Shown: positions 1-6,584 of the stretch, in pieces | Layout of the letters: every line of letters begins with the position of its first letter | Numbering within the stretch: position 1 is the stretch's first letter | Source: Equibacterium sp963662035 | Lineage (GTDB): Bacteria > Bacteroidota > Bacteroidia > Bacteroidales > UBA932 | Reading direction: 5' to 3' | Assembly (NCBI GenBank): GCA_963662035.1 | Contig: CAVLDO010000033.1 | Coordinates: 1-9,600, forward strand | DNA: 9,600 nucleotides | Translations under genes and position numbers: made by a program | The notes under the pieces: generated by a model | What the model saw: the letters and a program-made list of their open reading frames with translations, nothing else | The model's database searches: none | Told to the model about the DNA's origin: nothing

Positions 1-71
1 GGTAGAAAAAATACCCGCTACGCCCCTTTAGGCATCCGCGGCTTTGATGCGCTAATGCGATTATCCCCAGT
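1..71. repeat. Left copy of the composite repeat head (half of the long hairpin plus linker), cut by the window edge
   Basis: Positions 1-71 match 8930-9000 and 9374-9444 almost base for base. I see only a few substitutions, around 44, 56 and the last bases. The window begins inside the left arm of the hairpin: only GGTA remains, followed by loop GAAAAAA (5-11) and the complete right arm (12-33). A linker containing a short GCATC/GATGC dyad then leads to the first 51-bp unit at 72. The distance from right arm to first 51-mer is 60 bp here and in both right-hand copies, so this is the same ordered element in the same orientation about 8.9 kb away. No coding function is supported. Confidence 0.85.
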
Positions 72-205
72 CCGTGCCCGAAACGGGCCTCCACGGGCAC
101 GGAGCGCGGCAAAAACCTCCGGCCGTGCCCGAATCGATGCTTCACGAGCACGGAACGTGGCAAAACCCCCTGGCCGTGCCCGAAACGGGGCTCCTCGGGC
201 ACGGA
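72..205. repeat. Tandem 51-bp dyad repeat, three units (left array)
   Basis: Units begin at 72, 123 and 173, marked by CCGTGCCCG, so the spacing is 51 and 50 bp. Each has the inverted repeat CCGTGCCCG, 13-nt loop, CGGGCACGG, then a ~20-nt spacer of the type GAGCGCGGCAAAAACC. The middle unit is more diverged (one stem mismatch, altered loop) and the third breaks off after its 3' arm. The family is the one found at 9001-9235 and 9445-9600. The 50-bp step breaks reading frame, which argues against coding. Confidence 0.85.
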
Positions 206-551
206 GCGAGTGTTCTTGATTTAGGTTCACTACGATTGCGACAAATCCCCAATGGAAGTTGATACCTTGTTGACTGGAGAGCGTTGGCGGTTAGGGGAAC
301 CAGTGATGCCGGGCGTGGTGAATAAGTTTTCAGGCATTTTCTCCAGGGGAGTTGCTGCCGGCTAAATCCGGTGAGTAAAAACGCCATTTTGCTCGCAGAG
401 TTTCAAGTCTGCGAAATTGGTGAGTAAAAGACGTGTGTTTTTCACCAAACGCTTCAGATGCCGGACTCCTTGAGAGAAAGCCCCGGTTTTCTCACCGAAT
501 TTTTCATAAACGGAATTTATTGAGCAAATCGCTTCTTTTTCTTACCTGGTT
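206..551. other. Gene-free spacer downstream of the amidase gene; mostly decayed repeat
   Basis: No credible gene lies here: the short open frames have no recognisable protein features and are mutually overlapping. 206-268 shows nothing I can name. From about 269 the DNA has a ~50-bp periodicity, described as a separate repeat feature. No strong U-tailed terminator is visible, although the hairpins at 419-446 and 474-493 lie downstream of the minus-strand amidase gene and could help end its transcript. Confidence 0.5.
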
Positions 552-568
552 CTATAGCGGGGATTCTA
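269..568. repeat. Strongly degenerate ~50-bp tandem hairpin array, about six units
   Basis: Landmarks recur with a ~50-bp step. TGAG/TGAA/TGAC-type boxes occur at 271, 319, 372, 421, 471 and 521. T-runs followed by a C-rich CTC/CACC box end near 396, 446, 496 and 546, exactly 50 bp apart. A CTGCCGG/ATGCCGG-like box occurs near 306, 355 and 457. Within units the first two landmarks pair: GAGTAAAA with TTTTGCTC (372-394), GGTGA..AAAA with TTTTTCACC (419-446), GAGAAA with TTTCTC (474-493). The last unit overlaps the stop codon and C-terminal codons of the amidase gene. The unit end resembles the spacer of the 51-mer family (GCCGGCTAAATCC versus GCGGCGAAACTCC), so it may be an aged part of the same array; that link is inference. 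Confidence 0.55.
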
Positions 569-1526
569 AACTTGCAACGCTGAACCCGACTCTCTCCAGG
601 AGGAGGCTGGAGGTCAGATCGCACGGCATTACTCCCGGGTGACCCTGGGGGATGTCGCGCTGCAGCAGTCCGAATATCTGACGCCAGTAGAGGGGAACTG
701 TGCCGTCGGCAGAGAGAAAATCTATTGTGCCGATGCTGAAGAGATGTTCGCCGGCATCGGTGATGTAGGCATCATAGACCAGCTCGCTGCAGTACATCGC
801 GCTGTTGTCCATCAGAAAATCGACATCGTAGGGCATTCCGGCATACAGCAGCGCATTGTTTACAAACTGCCGCGCCCGGTCTGCCGACACCTTGGGCCGG
901 AATACTTCCAGCTGCGGCAGGCTGCCGTCTTTCAGGGTAAAGTCTTTGAGGAAGTCCTGCAGCGGATAGCGGGCCACGCCGCGTTTTATGGTGGCGTCCA
1001 CGACATAGGTGCTGTCACCGGAGACTTCCAGGATGGCCACATGGATGTTGAGCGGCTCAGGCTTGGCCGCGGCACTGCTTGCTGGGGCATCGCCCGTCTG
1101 TACGGAGTTGCTGTCGCTGTATGTGCAGGCCCTGGCGGCCTCCACTCTGCGAGAGTCATTACAGTCATCCACCCCTGATGCCTCCCCTCTGCGTACCCCA
1201 TCACCGTCATCTGTCCCGGCTGCCTTGTCGCTGCTGCAATCCTGCCCTCGGGCGGATGAAGCCTCTGCTGCCGCGCTGATGTTATCTACCCCGGCGGCCT
1301 CCACTCTACGAGCCGCATCATTGACATCAGCTCCGGATACCTCCCCTCTGCGAGCCACATCACTGTCATCTGCCGCGTCGGCGTAGAGGTCGTAGTCGCC
1401 GGGGATGTAAACGAACAGCAGGTCGCCGCTGCGCAGACCGTCGGGGCTGCCGCTGCCGCAGCCGGCGGCAAAAATGGCGGCAAGGATGGCCGCAAGGGCC
1501 GTCATCAGGCAAAAAATCTTTCTCAT
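552..1526 (-). CDS. Lipoprotein YiiX-like permuted NlpC/P60-type amidase with a repeat insertion
   Basis: Predicted cell-envelope cysteine hydrolase of the YiiX/YebB-like (permuted papain fold) family; the substrate is unknown, a peptidoglycan peptide or lipid amide bond being typical guesses. Numbered from the upstream ATG at 1547, the chain has a signal ending in FAAGC (lipidation Cys30), the family opening motif GDLLFVYIP (41-49), catalytic His169 in NIHVAILE, Asp184 in VVDAT, Cys253 in YCSELVYDAY, and the typical C-terminal IPQGHPG stretch. The parts of the active site are therefore present. I prefer the ATG at 1526 (324 aa): it gives a normal MRK signal start, and a consensus promoter overlaps the region between the two ATGs. 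The 1547 start (331 aa) remains possible. Residues ~57-160 are a low-complexity insertion of 14-residue repeats not expected in this family. The last ~10 residues overlap the decayed repeat array. Confidence 0.85.
   Translation of the reverse strand: MRKIFCLMTALAAILAAIFAAGCGSGSPDGLRSGDLLFVYIPGDYDLYADAADDSDVARRGEVSGADVNDAARRVEAAGVDNISAAAEASSARGQDCSSDKAAGTDDGDGVRRGEASGVDDCNDSRRVEAARACTYSDSNSVQTGDAPASSAAAKPEPLNIHVAILEVSGDSTYVVDATIKRGVARYPLQDFLKDFTLKDGSLPQLEVFRPKVSADRARQFVNNALLYAGMPYDVDFLMDNSAMYCSELVYDAYITDAGEHLFSIGTIDFLSADGTVPLYWRQIFGLLQRDIPQGHPGVMPCDLTSSLLLERVGFSVASLESPL
1134..1382 (-). repeat. In-frame 42-bp (14-residue) minisatellite inside the amidase gene
   Basis: On the plus strand GGCGGCCTCCACTCT recurs at 1134 and 1293 (offset 159 bp, 53 codons). 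GCCTCC boxes inside each block are 42 bp apart (1138 and 1180). In protein, units read RRGEVSGADVNDAA, RRVEAAGVDNISAA, then two diverged stretches, then RRGEASGVDDCNDS and RRVEAARACTYSDS. The pattern is therefore a 14-residue tandem repeat, partly decayed in the middle. It sits between the GDLLF strand and the catalytic-His strand, a loop position. Confidence 0.8.
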
Positions 1527-1534
1527 AACGGCGG

Positions 1535-1567
1535 CAAAGTTAGCCATAGATGTTACCTTAGTGCAAA
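1535..1567 (-). promoter_or_regulatory. Bacteroidota-type promoter for the amidase gene
   Basis: Reading the minus strand: TTTG (1567-1564), 21 nt, then TAACTTTG (1542-1535). This is a full match to the TTTG / TAnnTTTG consensus with normal spacing. The predicted transcription start is near 1530, downstream of the ATG at 1547 and only a few nucleotides upstream of the ATG at 1526. It therefore favours the 1526 start and a very short or absent leader. The assignment rests on sequence match only. Confidence 0.6.
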
Positions 1568-1587
1568 TTTTTTAAAAGACAGCAGAT

Positions 1588-2622
1588 ATGGTTTCGTTCG
1601 AGAGCGATTATAACAACGGGATGCTGCCGCAGATTCTGCAGCGGCTCTCACAGACCAACGATGTCAGAACCTCGGGCTACGGACTCGACCCCTTCACGCA
1701 GAGCGCCAAGGCCAAGATCCGAGAGGCCATCGGCAAGCCGGACGCCGAGGTTTTTATGCTTGTGGGCGGCACGCAGACCAACGCCACGATGATCGACGCC
1801 CTGCTCGCGGGCGGCGAAGGGGTGCTTTGCCCCGAGACGGCCCACATAGCGGTGCACGAAGCGGGTGCGGTGGAGACCTCGGGCCACAAGGTCATCACCC
1901 TGCCCACAGCAGAGAGCAAGCTGGCCCCGGAGACCCTGCGAGCCTATATGGACAAATTTCTTGCAGACGAAACCGCCCCGCATATGGTGCAGCCGGGGAT
2001 GGTGTATATAACTATGCCCACCGAACACGGCGAAATCTACACCCGCGCCGAGCTGGAGAGCCTCTATACCGCCTGCAGGGGCTATAATCTGCCCCTTTAC
2101 ATCGATGGCGCCAGGCTCGGCTACGGCCTGATGTGCGATTCTTGCGACTATGACCTCCCCTTTCTGGCAGCTCACTGCGATGCCTTCTACATCGGCGGCA
2201 CCAAGATGGGCGCTCTGATGGGCGAGGCGGCAGTTTTCTGCAACGGCCCCGCTCCCCGGCACTTTTTCACCACCGTCAAGCGGCACGGCGCGCTGCTGGC
2301 CAAAGGGCGGATGCTGGGGCTGCAGTTTGACACACTCTTTACCGACGGCCTCTACTTCAAGGCAGCGCGCCACGCGATTGAGATGGCCCTGCGCGTGAGG
2401 GGAATCTTTGCCGCTGCCGGCATTGCGCTCGCGGTGGACTCCCCCACAAACCAGCAGTTCTTCAGGATGACGCGCCGCCAGAAGGAGGCTCTGCTGCGCG
2501 GCGTGAAGTTCGAGGTGTGGGACACTCTCGGCCCCGACCACTTCATCTGCCGCTTTGTGACAAGCTGGGCCACCACCGATGCCGACATCGAGGCTCTGCG
2601 CGGGGCGGTCTCAAGACTGTAA
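1588..2622 (+). CDS. Low-specificity L-threonine aldolase family protein (PLP-dependent)
   Basis: Cytosolic fold-type I PLP enzyme expected to cleave L-threonine or L-allo-threonine to glycine and acetaldehyde; family of E. coli LtaE (beta-eliminating lyase fold). Visible landmarks: N-terminal FESDYN and YGLDPF, phosphate-binding region LVGGTQTNA (~58-66), His86 in the TAHIAVHE segment (the PLP-stacking His), the cofactor motif DGARLG (173-178) with Asp173 and Arg176, and the Schiff-base lysine Lys206 in GGTKMG. Length 344 aa is normal, without truncation. Start ATG at 1588 places the FESD strand two residues in, as usual for this clade. It is divergent from the amidase gene with about 60 bp between the preferred starts. 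The upstream sequence TACCTTAG (1554-1561) is one mismatch from the -7 consensus. No functional link to the neighbours is evident. Exact substrate preference cannot be read from sequence. Confidence 0.93.
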   Translation: MVSFESDYNNGMLPQILQRLSQTNDVRTSGYGLDPFTQSAKAKIREAIGKPDAEVFMLVGGTQTNATMIDALLAGGEGVLCPETAHIAVHEAGAVETSGHKVITLPTAESKLAPETLRAYMDKFLADETAPHMVQPGMVYITMPTEHGEIYTRAELESLYTACRGYNLPLYIDGARLGYGLMCDSCDYDLPFLAAHCDAFYIGGTKMGALMGEAAVFCNGPAPRHFFTTVKRHGALLAKGRMLGLQFDTLFTDGLYFKAARHAIEMALRVRGIFAAAGIALAVDSPTNQQFFRMTRRQKEALLRGVKFEVWDTLGPDHFICRFVTSWATTDADIEALRGAVSRL

Positions 2623-2673
2623 GGATCTGTGTAGCCGAAGCCAGGCCTGTTGCAAAATGTAATTAAAAGTGTC

Positions 2674-2706
2674 TCTGCATACTGGCAATTAATTCGTAAT
2701 TTTGCC
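2674..2706 (+). promoter_or_regulatory. Promoter of the regulator/kinase operon, overlapped by a dyad
   Basis: TAATTTTG at 2697-2704 is a perfect TAnnTTTG -7 element. TCTG at 2674-2677 is a 3/4 match to the -33 box with 19-nt spacing. Expected start near 2710, giving a ~70-nt leader before the ATG at 2780. An imperfect dyad (GGCAATTA 2684-2691, TAATTTTGCC 2697-2706) covers the -7 element and could be an operator. The rest of 2623-2779 shows no clear terminator for the aldolase gene. Confidence 0.5.
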
Positions 2707-2779
2707 CTTCCGAGCTTGAAAACGAGTCACCGGGCCAGAACTTTATGAGTGAGAATTTGAGTTTTAAAGACTGCACGAT

Positions 2780-4111
2780 ATGAAAAAAGGACACATATTG
2801 GTGGTGGACGACAATCAGGGAATCCGCGAGGCTCTGCGGATTCTGCTTTCTGCCGAATTCGCAAAGGTGGAGACCCTCCCCTCACCCGCCGCACTGGCCG
2901 GCACCATAGAGTCGCTGCGTCCCGACGTGGTGCTGTTGGATATGAACTTCGGGCGCGACACCAACACCGGCGGCGAGGGACTCTACTGCCTGTCGATGAT
3001 AAAGGAGAAGTGGCCGTCGCTCCCCGTGGTGCTCTTTACCGCATACGCCGACATTCAGCTTGCCGTGGAGGGGATGAAGCGAGGCGCCGAAGATTTTATT
3101 GTGAAACCCTGGGACAACGCAAAGTTGCTGGCTACCCTGACCCGCGCCCGCGACAAGTCGGGTAAGCCGCGCCCGGCTGCCGCCAAGGCTGCCGAGGCGC
3201 GGATGTTTTGGGGCGGCAGCGATGCGATGCAGTCTCTGCGGCGCGATGTGGAGAAGATTGCCCCCACCGACGCCACCGTGCTCATCACGGGCGAGAACGG
3301 CACCGGCAAGGATGTCCTTGCGCACGAGATCCACTCCCTCAGCGGACGCTCTTCTGGCCCGATGGTGTGCGTTGACGCCGGGGCCATCACCGAAACTCTC
3401 TTCGAGAGCGAGCTTTTCGGCCACGTGAAGGGGGCCTTCACCGATGCCAAAAGCGATCACGCAGGCAAGTTTGAACAGGCCGACGGCGGCACCCTTTTCC
3501 TGGACGAAATCGCCAACATTCCCATAAGTTCGCAGGTCAAGCTGCTGCGCGTTCTGCAGAGCCGCAGCGTGACCCGTGTGGGCGGATCTGCCTCCATCCC
3601 GGTGGACATACGGCTCATCTGCGCCACCAACGCCGACATCCCGGCCCTTATCCGCAACGGACTCTTCCGCGAGGACCTCTATTACCGCCTGAACACCATC
3701 AGCCTGGAACTGCCGCCTCTGCGAAGCCGCCGTGACGCCATAGTGCCGCTGGCAAACGAATTTCTCCGGGAATTCGCCGCCCGCTACGGCCGCGCTGCAG
3801 AGAGCTTCTCCGCCGCCGCCGAGCTGCAGCTGACAGCCTGCCGGTGGCCCGGCAACATCCGCGAACTGCGCAGCTGTATAGAGAAGGCGGTGATTCTATC
3901 CGAGGGCAAGGTGATAGATACGCTCAATCTCCCTGCGGCCTCCACTGCGGCGGATACCTGCATCAACGCCTCAGACAACTTCGATGATGTGGAAGAGAAG
4001 ACCATCCGGGCGGCGATGTCCCGCTACGGCGGCAATATCTCTATGGTGGCCAAGGCGCTCGGCATCAGCCGCCCCACCCTCTACGCCAAGCTTAAAAAAT
4101 ACGGGATATGA
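2780..4111 (+). CDS. NtrC-family sigma-54-dependent response regulator (REC-AAA+-Fis HTH)
   Basis: Two-component transcription activator. REC domain 1-125: acidic pocket Asp10/Asp11, phospho-acceptor Asp54 (VVLLDMNF), Thr87 and Lys109 (VKPW). A linker follows, then the AAA+ domain from about 143: Walker A GENGTGKD (171-178, Lys177), the sigma-54 contact loop as GAFTDA (218-223) instead of canonical GAFTGA, Walker B TLFLDE (238-243), and sensor/arginine-finger region FREDLYYRL (296-304) with Arg297 and Arg303. The C-terminal Fis-type helix-turn-helix (~401-443) ends NISMVAKALGISRPTLYAKL. Length 443 aa is standard. Its TGA overlaps the next gene's ATG (ATGA), so the kinase gene is translationally coupled. 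The adjacent convergent TolC-HlyD operon is the likely target, by context only. Confidence 0.95.
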   Translation: MKKGHILVVDDNQGIREALRILLSAEFAKVETLPSPAALAGTIESLRPDVVLLDMNFGRDTNTGGEGLYCLSMIKEKWPSLPVVLFTAYADIQLAVEGMKRGAEDFIVKPWDNAKLLATLTRARDKSGKPRPAAAKAAEARMFWGGSDAMQSLRRDVEKIAPTDATVLITGENGTGKDVLAHEIHSLSGRSSGPMVCVDAGAITETLFESELFGHVKGAFTDAKSDHAGKFEQADGGTLFLDEIANIPISSQVKLLRVLQSRSVTRVGGSASIPVDIRLICATNADIPALIRNGLFREDLYYRLNTISLELPPLRSRRDAIVPLANEFLREFAARYGRAAESFSAAAELQLTACRWPGNIRELRSCIEKAVILSEGKVIDTLNLPAASTAADTCINASDNFDDVEEKTIRAAMSRYGGNISMVAKALGISRPTLYAKLKKYGI

Positions 4112-5310
4112 CCCCCGCCGGCTGGATTCTGGTTGTGGTTCTGGCCTCTTTGGCCTCCTTTCTGCTGGGGCGTGGCGCTTCGCGGCGCAAGATAATCGAC
4201 AAAATAGACTTTATGTCGGACGCTATCACCAGCGGCGAGACAGCATTCCGCTACAGTCAGAGAAAGCTGTTGAACCGCAGGCTCAACGGCGCACTCAACC
4301 GCCTCCGGGGCATATTCGAGCGCGAGCAGAGCGACATACGGGAGCGAGAACACTACTTTGCCACGATGCTCGACCACGTCAGCAGCGGGGTCATAGTGCT
4401 TTCAGGGGAGAATGTGGAGTATTGCAACGCCCCGGCGCGCGGTCTGCTGGGAATGTCGGAAATCTCAACCCTGGGGCAGATAGCGCTCATATCCGCTCCG
4501 CTGGCCGAGGCCTTCCGCAGTGCCGTGGAGAGCGAAACTCACGCCGAGTTCCCCTCAGAGCGGGGTGTGATGCACCTGGCCATCAGCGGCTGCGATGCCA
4601 CGCTGCATTCGCATCCGGTGAGGCTGGTCACCTTCAACGACATCACCCGCGATATGGAAAACAACGAGACGGAGTCGTGGATGCGCCTCATAAGGGTGCT
4701 GACACACGAGATTATGAACTCCCTGACGCCGGTGGCCAGCCTGAGCGGCGTCATCAGCCGAGACATTGACTCCTACGGCAAAGAGGATATCCGTGCGGCG
4801 CTGGGCACTATAGCCGCTTCGTCTGAGGGACTCATAAATTTTGTGAATTCGTACAGGTCGCTCACCCATATAGCTGCGCCGCAGCGGCGGGCCGTCTATT
4901 TCCGCGAGATTGCCACGGACGTCATCGCCCTGGCCCGCAGTGCCTTTGCGAATGTAAAGGTGAATTACGAAGAGCTTTCCGATGATATCATACTTTACGC
5001 CGACCAGGGACAGATTGCGCAGGTGGTGAACAATCTGGTGAAAAATGCCGCGCAGGCGGGAGCACGCAATATTTCCATCACGGCTGCAATCGACAAGAAA
5101 GACCGCACGGTGATAAGCGTCACCAACGACGGGGAGATGATCAGCGAAAGCAGTCGCGAGCAGCTGTTCGTGCCCTTTTTCACCACCAAAGGGAGCGGCG
5201 GCACCGGGGTCGGCCTGAGCCTGTCGCGCCAGATGATCCGCCTGAACGGCGGCACTCTGAACCTTGCCTGCAGCACGCCTGATGCCACCACCTTCACGAT
5301 GATATTTTAG
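4108..5310 (+). CDS. Sensor histidine kinase, one TM helix and PAS domain, partner of the upstream regulator
   Basis: Membrane-anchored kinase expected to phosphorylate Asp54 of the preceding regulator. One N-terminal hydrophobic helix (about 5-21), then basic residues and a helical linker, a PAS-like segment (~83-180, with LDHVSSGVIVL and VEYCNAPARGLLG), and an H-box RVLTHEIMNSLTPVASL with His200 (HEIMN, the NtrB-like type). The catalytic domain has N-box NNLVKNAAQA (308-317), G1 VTNDGE (Asp341), F-box FVPFFTTK (354-361) and G2 GGTGVGLSLS (364-373). All boxes are intact. No periplasmic sensor domain is visible, so the signal is probably cytosolic or membrane-derived. The gene overlaps the regulator stop by 4 bp and ends 6 bp from the convergent HlyD stop, with no terminator between. 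Confidence 0.95.
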   Translation: MTPAGWILVVVLASLASFLLGRGASRRKIIDKIDFMSDAITSGETAFRYSQRKLLNRRLNGALNRLRGIFEREQSDIREREHYFATMLDHVSSGVIVLSGENVEYCNAPARGLLGMSEISTLGQIALISAPLAEAFRSAVESETHAEFPSERGVMHLAISGCDATLHSHPVRLVTFNDITRDMENNETESWMRLIRVLTHEIMNSLTPVASLSGVISRDIDSYGKEDIRAALGTIAASSEGLINFVNSYRSLTHIAAPQRRAVYFREIATDVIALARSAFANVKVNYEELSDDIILYADQGQIAQVVNNLVKNAAQAGARNISITAAIDKKDRTVISVTNDGEMISESSREQLFVPFFTTKGSGGTGVGLSLSRQMIRLNGGTLNLACSTPDATTFTMIF

Positions 5311-5316
5311 ACTATC

Positions 5317-6576
5317 TCAGCGGATTATGAGCTCATCTTTTTCGCCGAAGGAGTCGTAGCTTGAGATTATGATTTTCTCGCCCGGCTCAAGGCCTTCAAG
5401 CACTTCATAGTACTGCGGATTCTGGCGGCCTATGCGCACGCTGCGCTTGACTGCGCGCTTGCCGTCGGCACTCACCACATACACCCACTTGCCGCCTGTG
5501 ACCTGGTAAAACGAGCCTCGGGGCACTATCACCGCTTCGGCGGGGAGTCCCAGCTGCAGGTTAAGGTAGTAGGTCTGTCCGCTGCGTATGTTCTCCGGTT
5601 CGTTGCCCGTGATGCGGAAGTCGGCCTTGAACTTGCCGTCGCGCACCTCGGGATACACCTTGCGCAGAACTGCTGAGTATTTGGCCTCCTGGCGCTCGAA
5701 GGTAGCCTCCAAGCCGGCTGATATGCGGTCTATGTAGTGCTCGTCTATCTGCGCCTCTATCTTGTAAGATGACAGGTCGTTGATCTGGCCTATCTTGGAG
5801 CCGGCGGCCACGCTCTGTCCCAGCTCCACATCCAGCAGCCCCAGTTCGCCGCTGATGGGCGCCTTTACCGACAGGTTGTCTTTGCGGCGGCGTATCATAC
5901 TCATATTGATGCGCATATTCTCCAGGCTCTCGTTCATCTGATTTATCTCTGTGCTGCGGTAGAGGCTGTCCTGCTTCTCGCGGTCTATCACCAGGCTTAG
6001 CTTGTCCTGCGCCAGATTGTAGTCCTCCTCTGCCTTGAGAAACTCTTCGCGGGCAATAAGACGGTCGCCGTAGAGCGCCTTGTTCTGCTCGTAGGCACGC
6101 TTGGCGCGGCGCACCTCAACCTGCAGCGAGAGCTTCTCCTGACGCACCGAGAGTTTCTGCTGCTCCATACTGATAAGGGTATTGCGCAGTATGTTCTCCT
6201 TCTCGGCCAGGTCGGCTTCGCTGTTGAGAATCTGCATATCCAGATTCTCGTTGGAGAGGACCACTATCACATCGCCCGCCTTGACCTGGCTCCCTTCTTC
6301 TGACACGATGCTCTGCACAGTGCCCCCCTCGGTGGGACTTATCTGCACGGTGGTCATCGGCTGCACCTGCCCGCTGACCCGGATATAATCGTTGAACTCT
6401 CCGCGCCGTGCATCGCCCGTGATGATTGTGCTGCCGTCTACGCGCAGCGTGGAGCCCTTTTGTGTGAAGAGCAGCACGGCTATCAGCAGGGCAGCGGCCA
6501 GCCCCGCCCAGTATTTGATTGCTTTTTTTGTAAACGCGGCCGCAAGGCCCTTTTTCTTTTCGATGACTTTATCCAT
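5317..6576 (-). CDS. HlyD-family periplasmic adaptor (membrane fusion protein)
   Basis: Periplasmic adaptor that would link an inner-membrane transporter to the TolC-like channel encoded just upstream. Features in order: short basic cytoplasmic N-terminus, one TM helix (~22-37), first half of the lipoyl domain (~84-111, GGTVQSIVSEEGSQVKAGD), a long alpha-hairpin coiled coil (~115-230, rich in Glu/Gln/Lys/Arg), second lipoyl half (VKAPISGELGLLDVELGQSV), beta-barrel and membrane-proximal domains to the end (LEGLEPGEKIIISSYDSFGEKDEL). Length 419 aa is usual for the family, and the ATG at 6576 gives the expected short N-tail. It follows the TolC-like stop by 8 bp, so it is the second gene of that operon. 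The usual downstream ABC ATPase and permease genes are missing because the convergent kinase gene begins immediately. Confidence 0.94.
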   Translation of the reverse strand: MDKVIEKKKGLAAAFTKKAIKYWAGLAAALLIAVLLFTQKGSTLRVDGSTIITGDARRGEFNDYIRVSGQVQPMTTVQISPTEGGTVQSIVSEEGSQVKAGDVIVVLSNENLDMQILNSEADLAEKENILRNTLISMEQQKLSVRQEKLSLQVEVRRAKRAYEQNKALYGDRLIAREEFLKAEEDYNLAQDKLSLVIDREKQDSLYRSTEINQMNESLENMRINMSMIRRRKDNLSVKAPISGELGLLDVELGQSVAAGSKIGQINDLSSYKIEAQIDEHYIDRISAGLEATFERQEAKYSAVLRKVYPEVRDGKFKADFRITGNEPENIRSGQTYYLNLQLGLPAEAVIVPRGSFYQVTGGKWVYVVSADGKRAVKRSVRIGRQNPQYYEVLEGLEPGEKIIISSYDSFGEKDELIIR

Positions 6577-6584
6577 AACTTTTA

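Noticed and set aside
639..1178. 179-residue plus-strand open frame opposite the amidase gene
   Set aside because: It is the antisense shadow of a gene with clear catalytic motifs; its own product has no protein character.
1648..2541. 297-residue minus-strand open frame opposite the aldolase gene
   Set aside because: Shadow frame; the plus-strand product has a complete PLP-enzyme motif set.
3934..3958. GCGGCCTCCACT shared between the regulator linker and the amidase repeat
   Set aside because: A 12-base match within 9.6 kb of GC-rich DNA is expected by chance, and the genes are on opposite strands.
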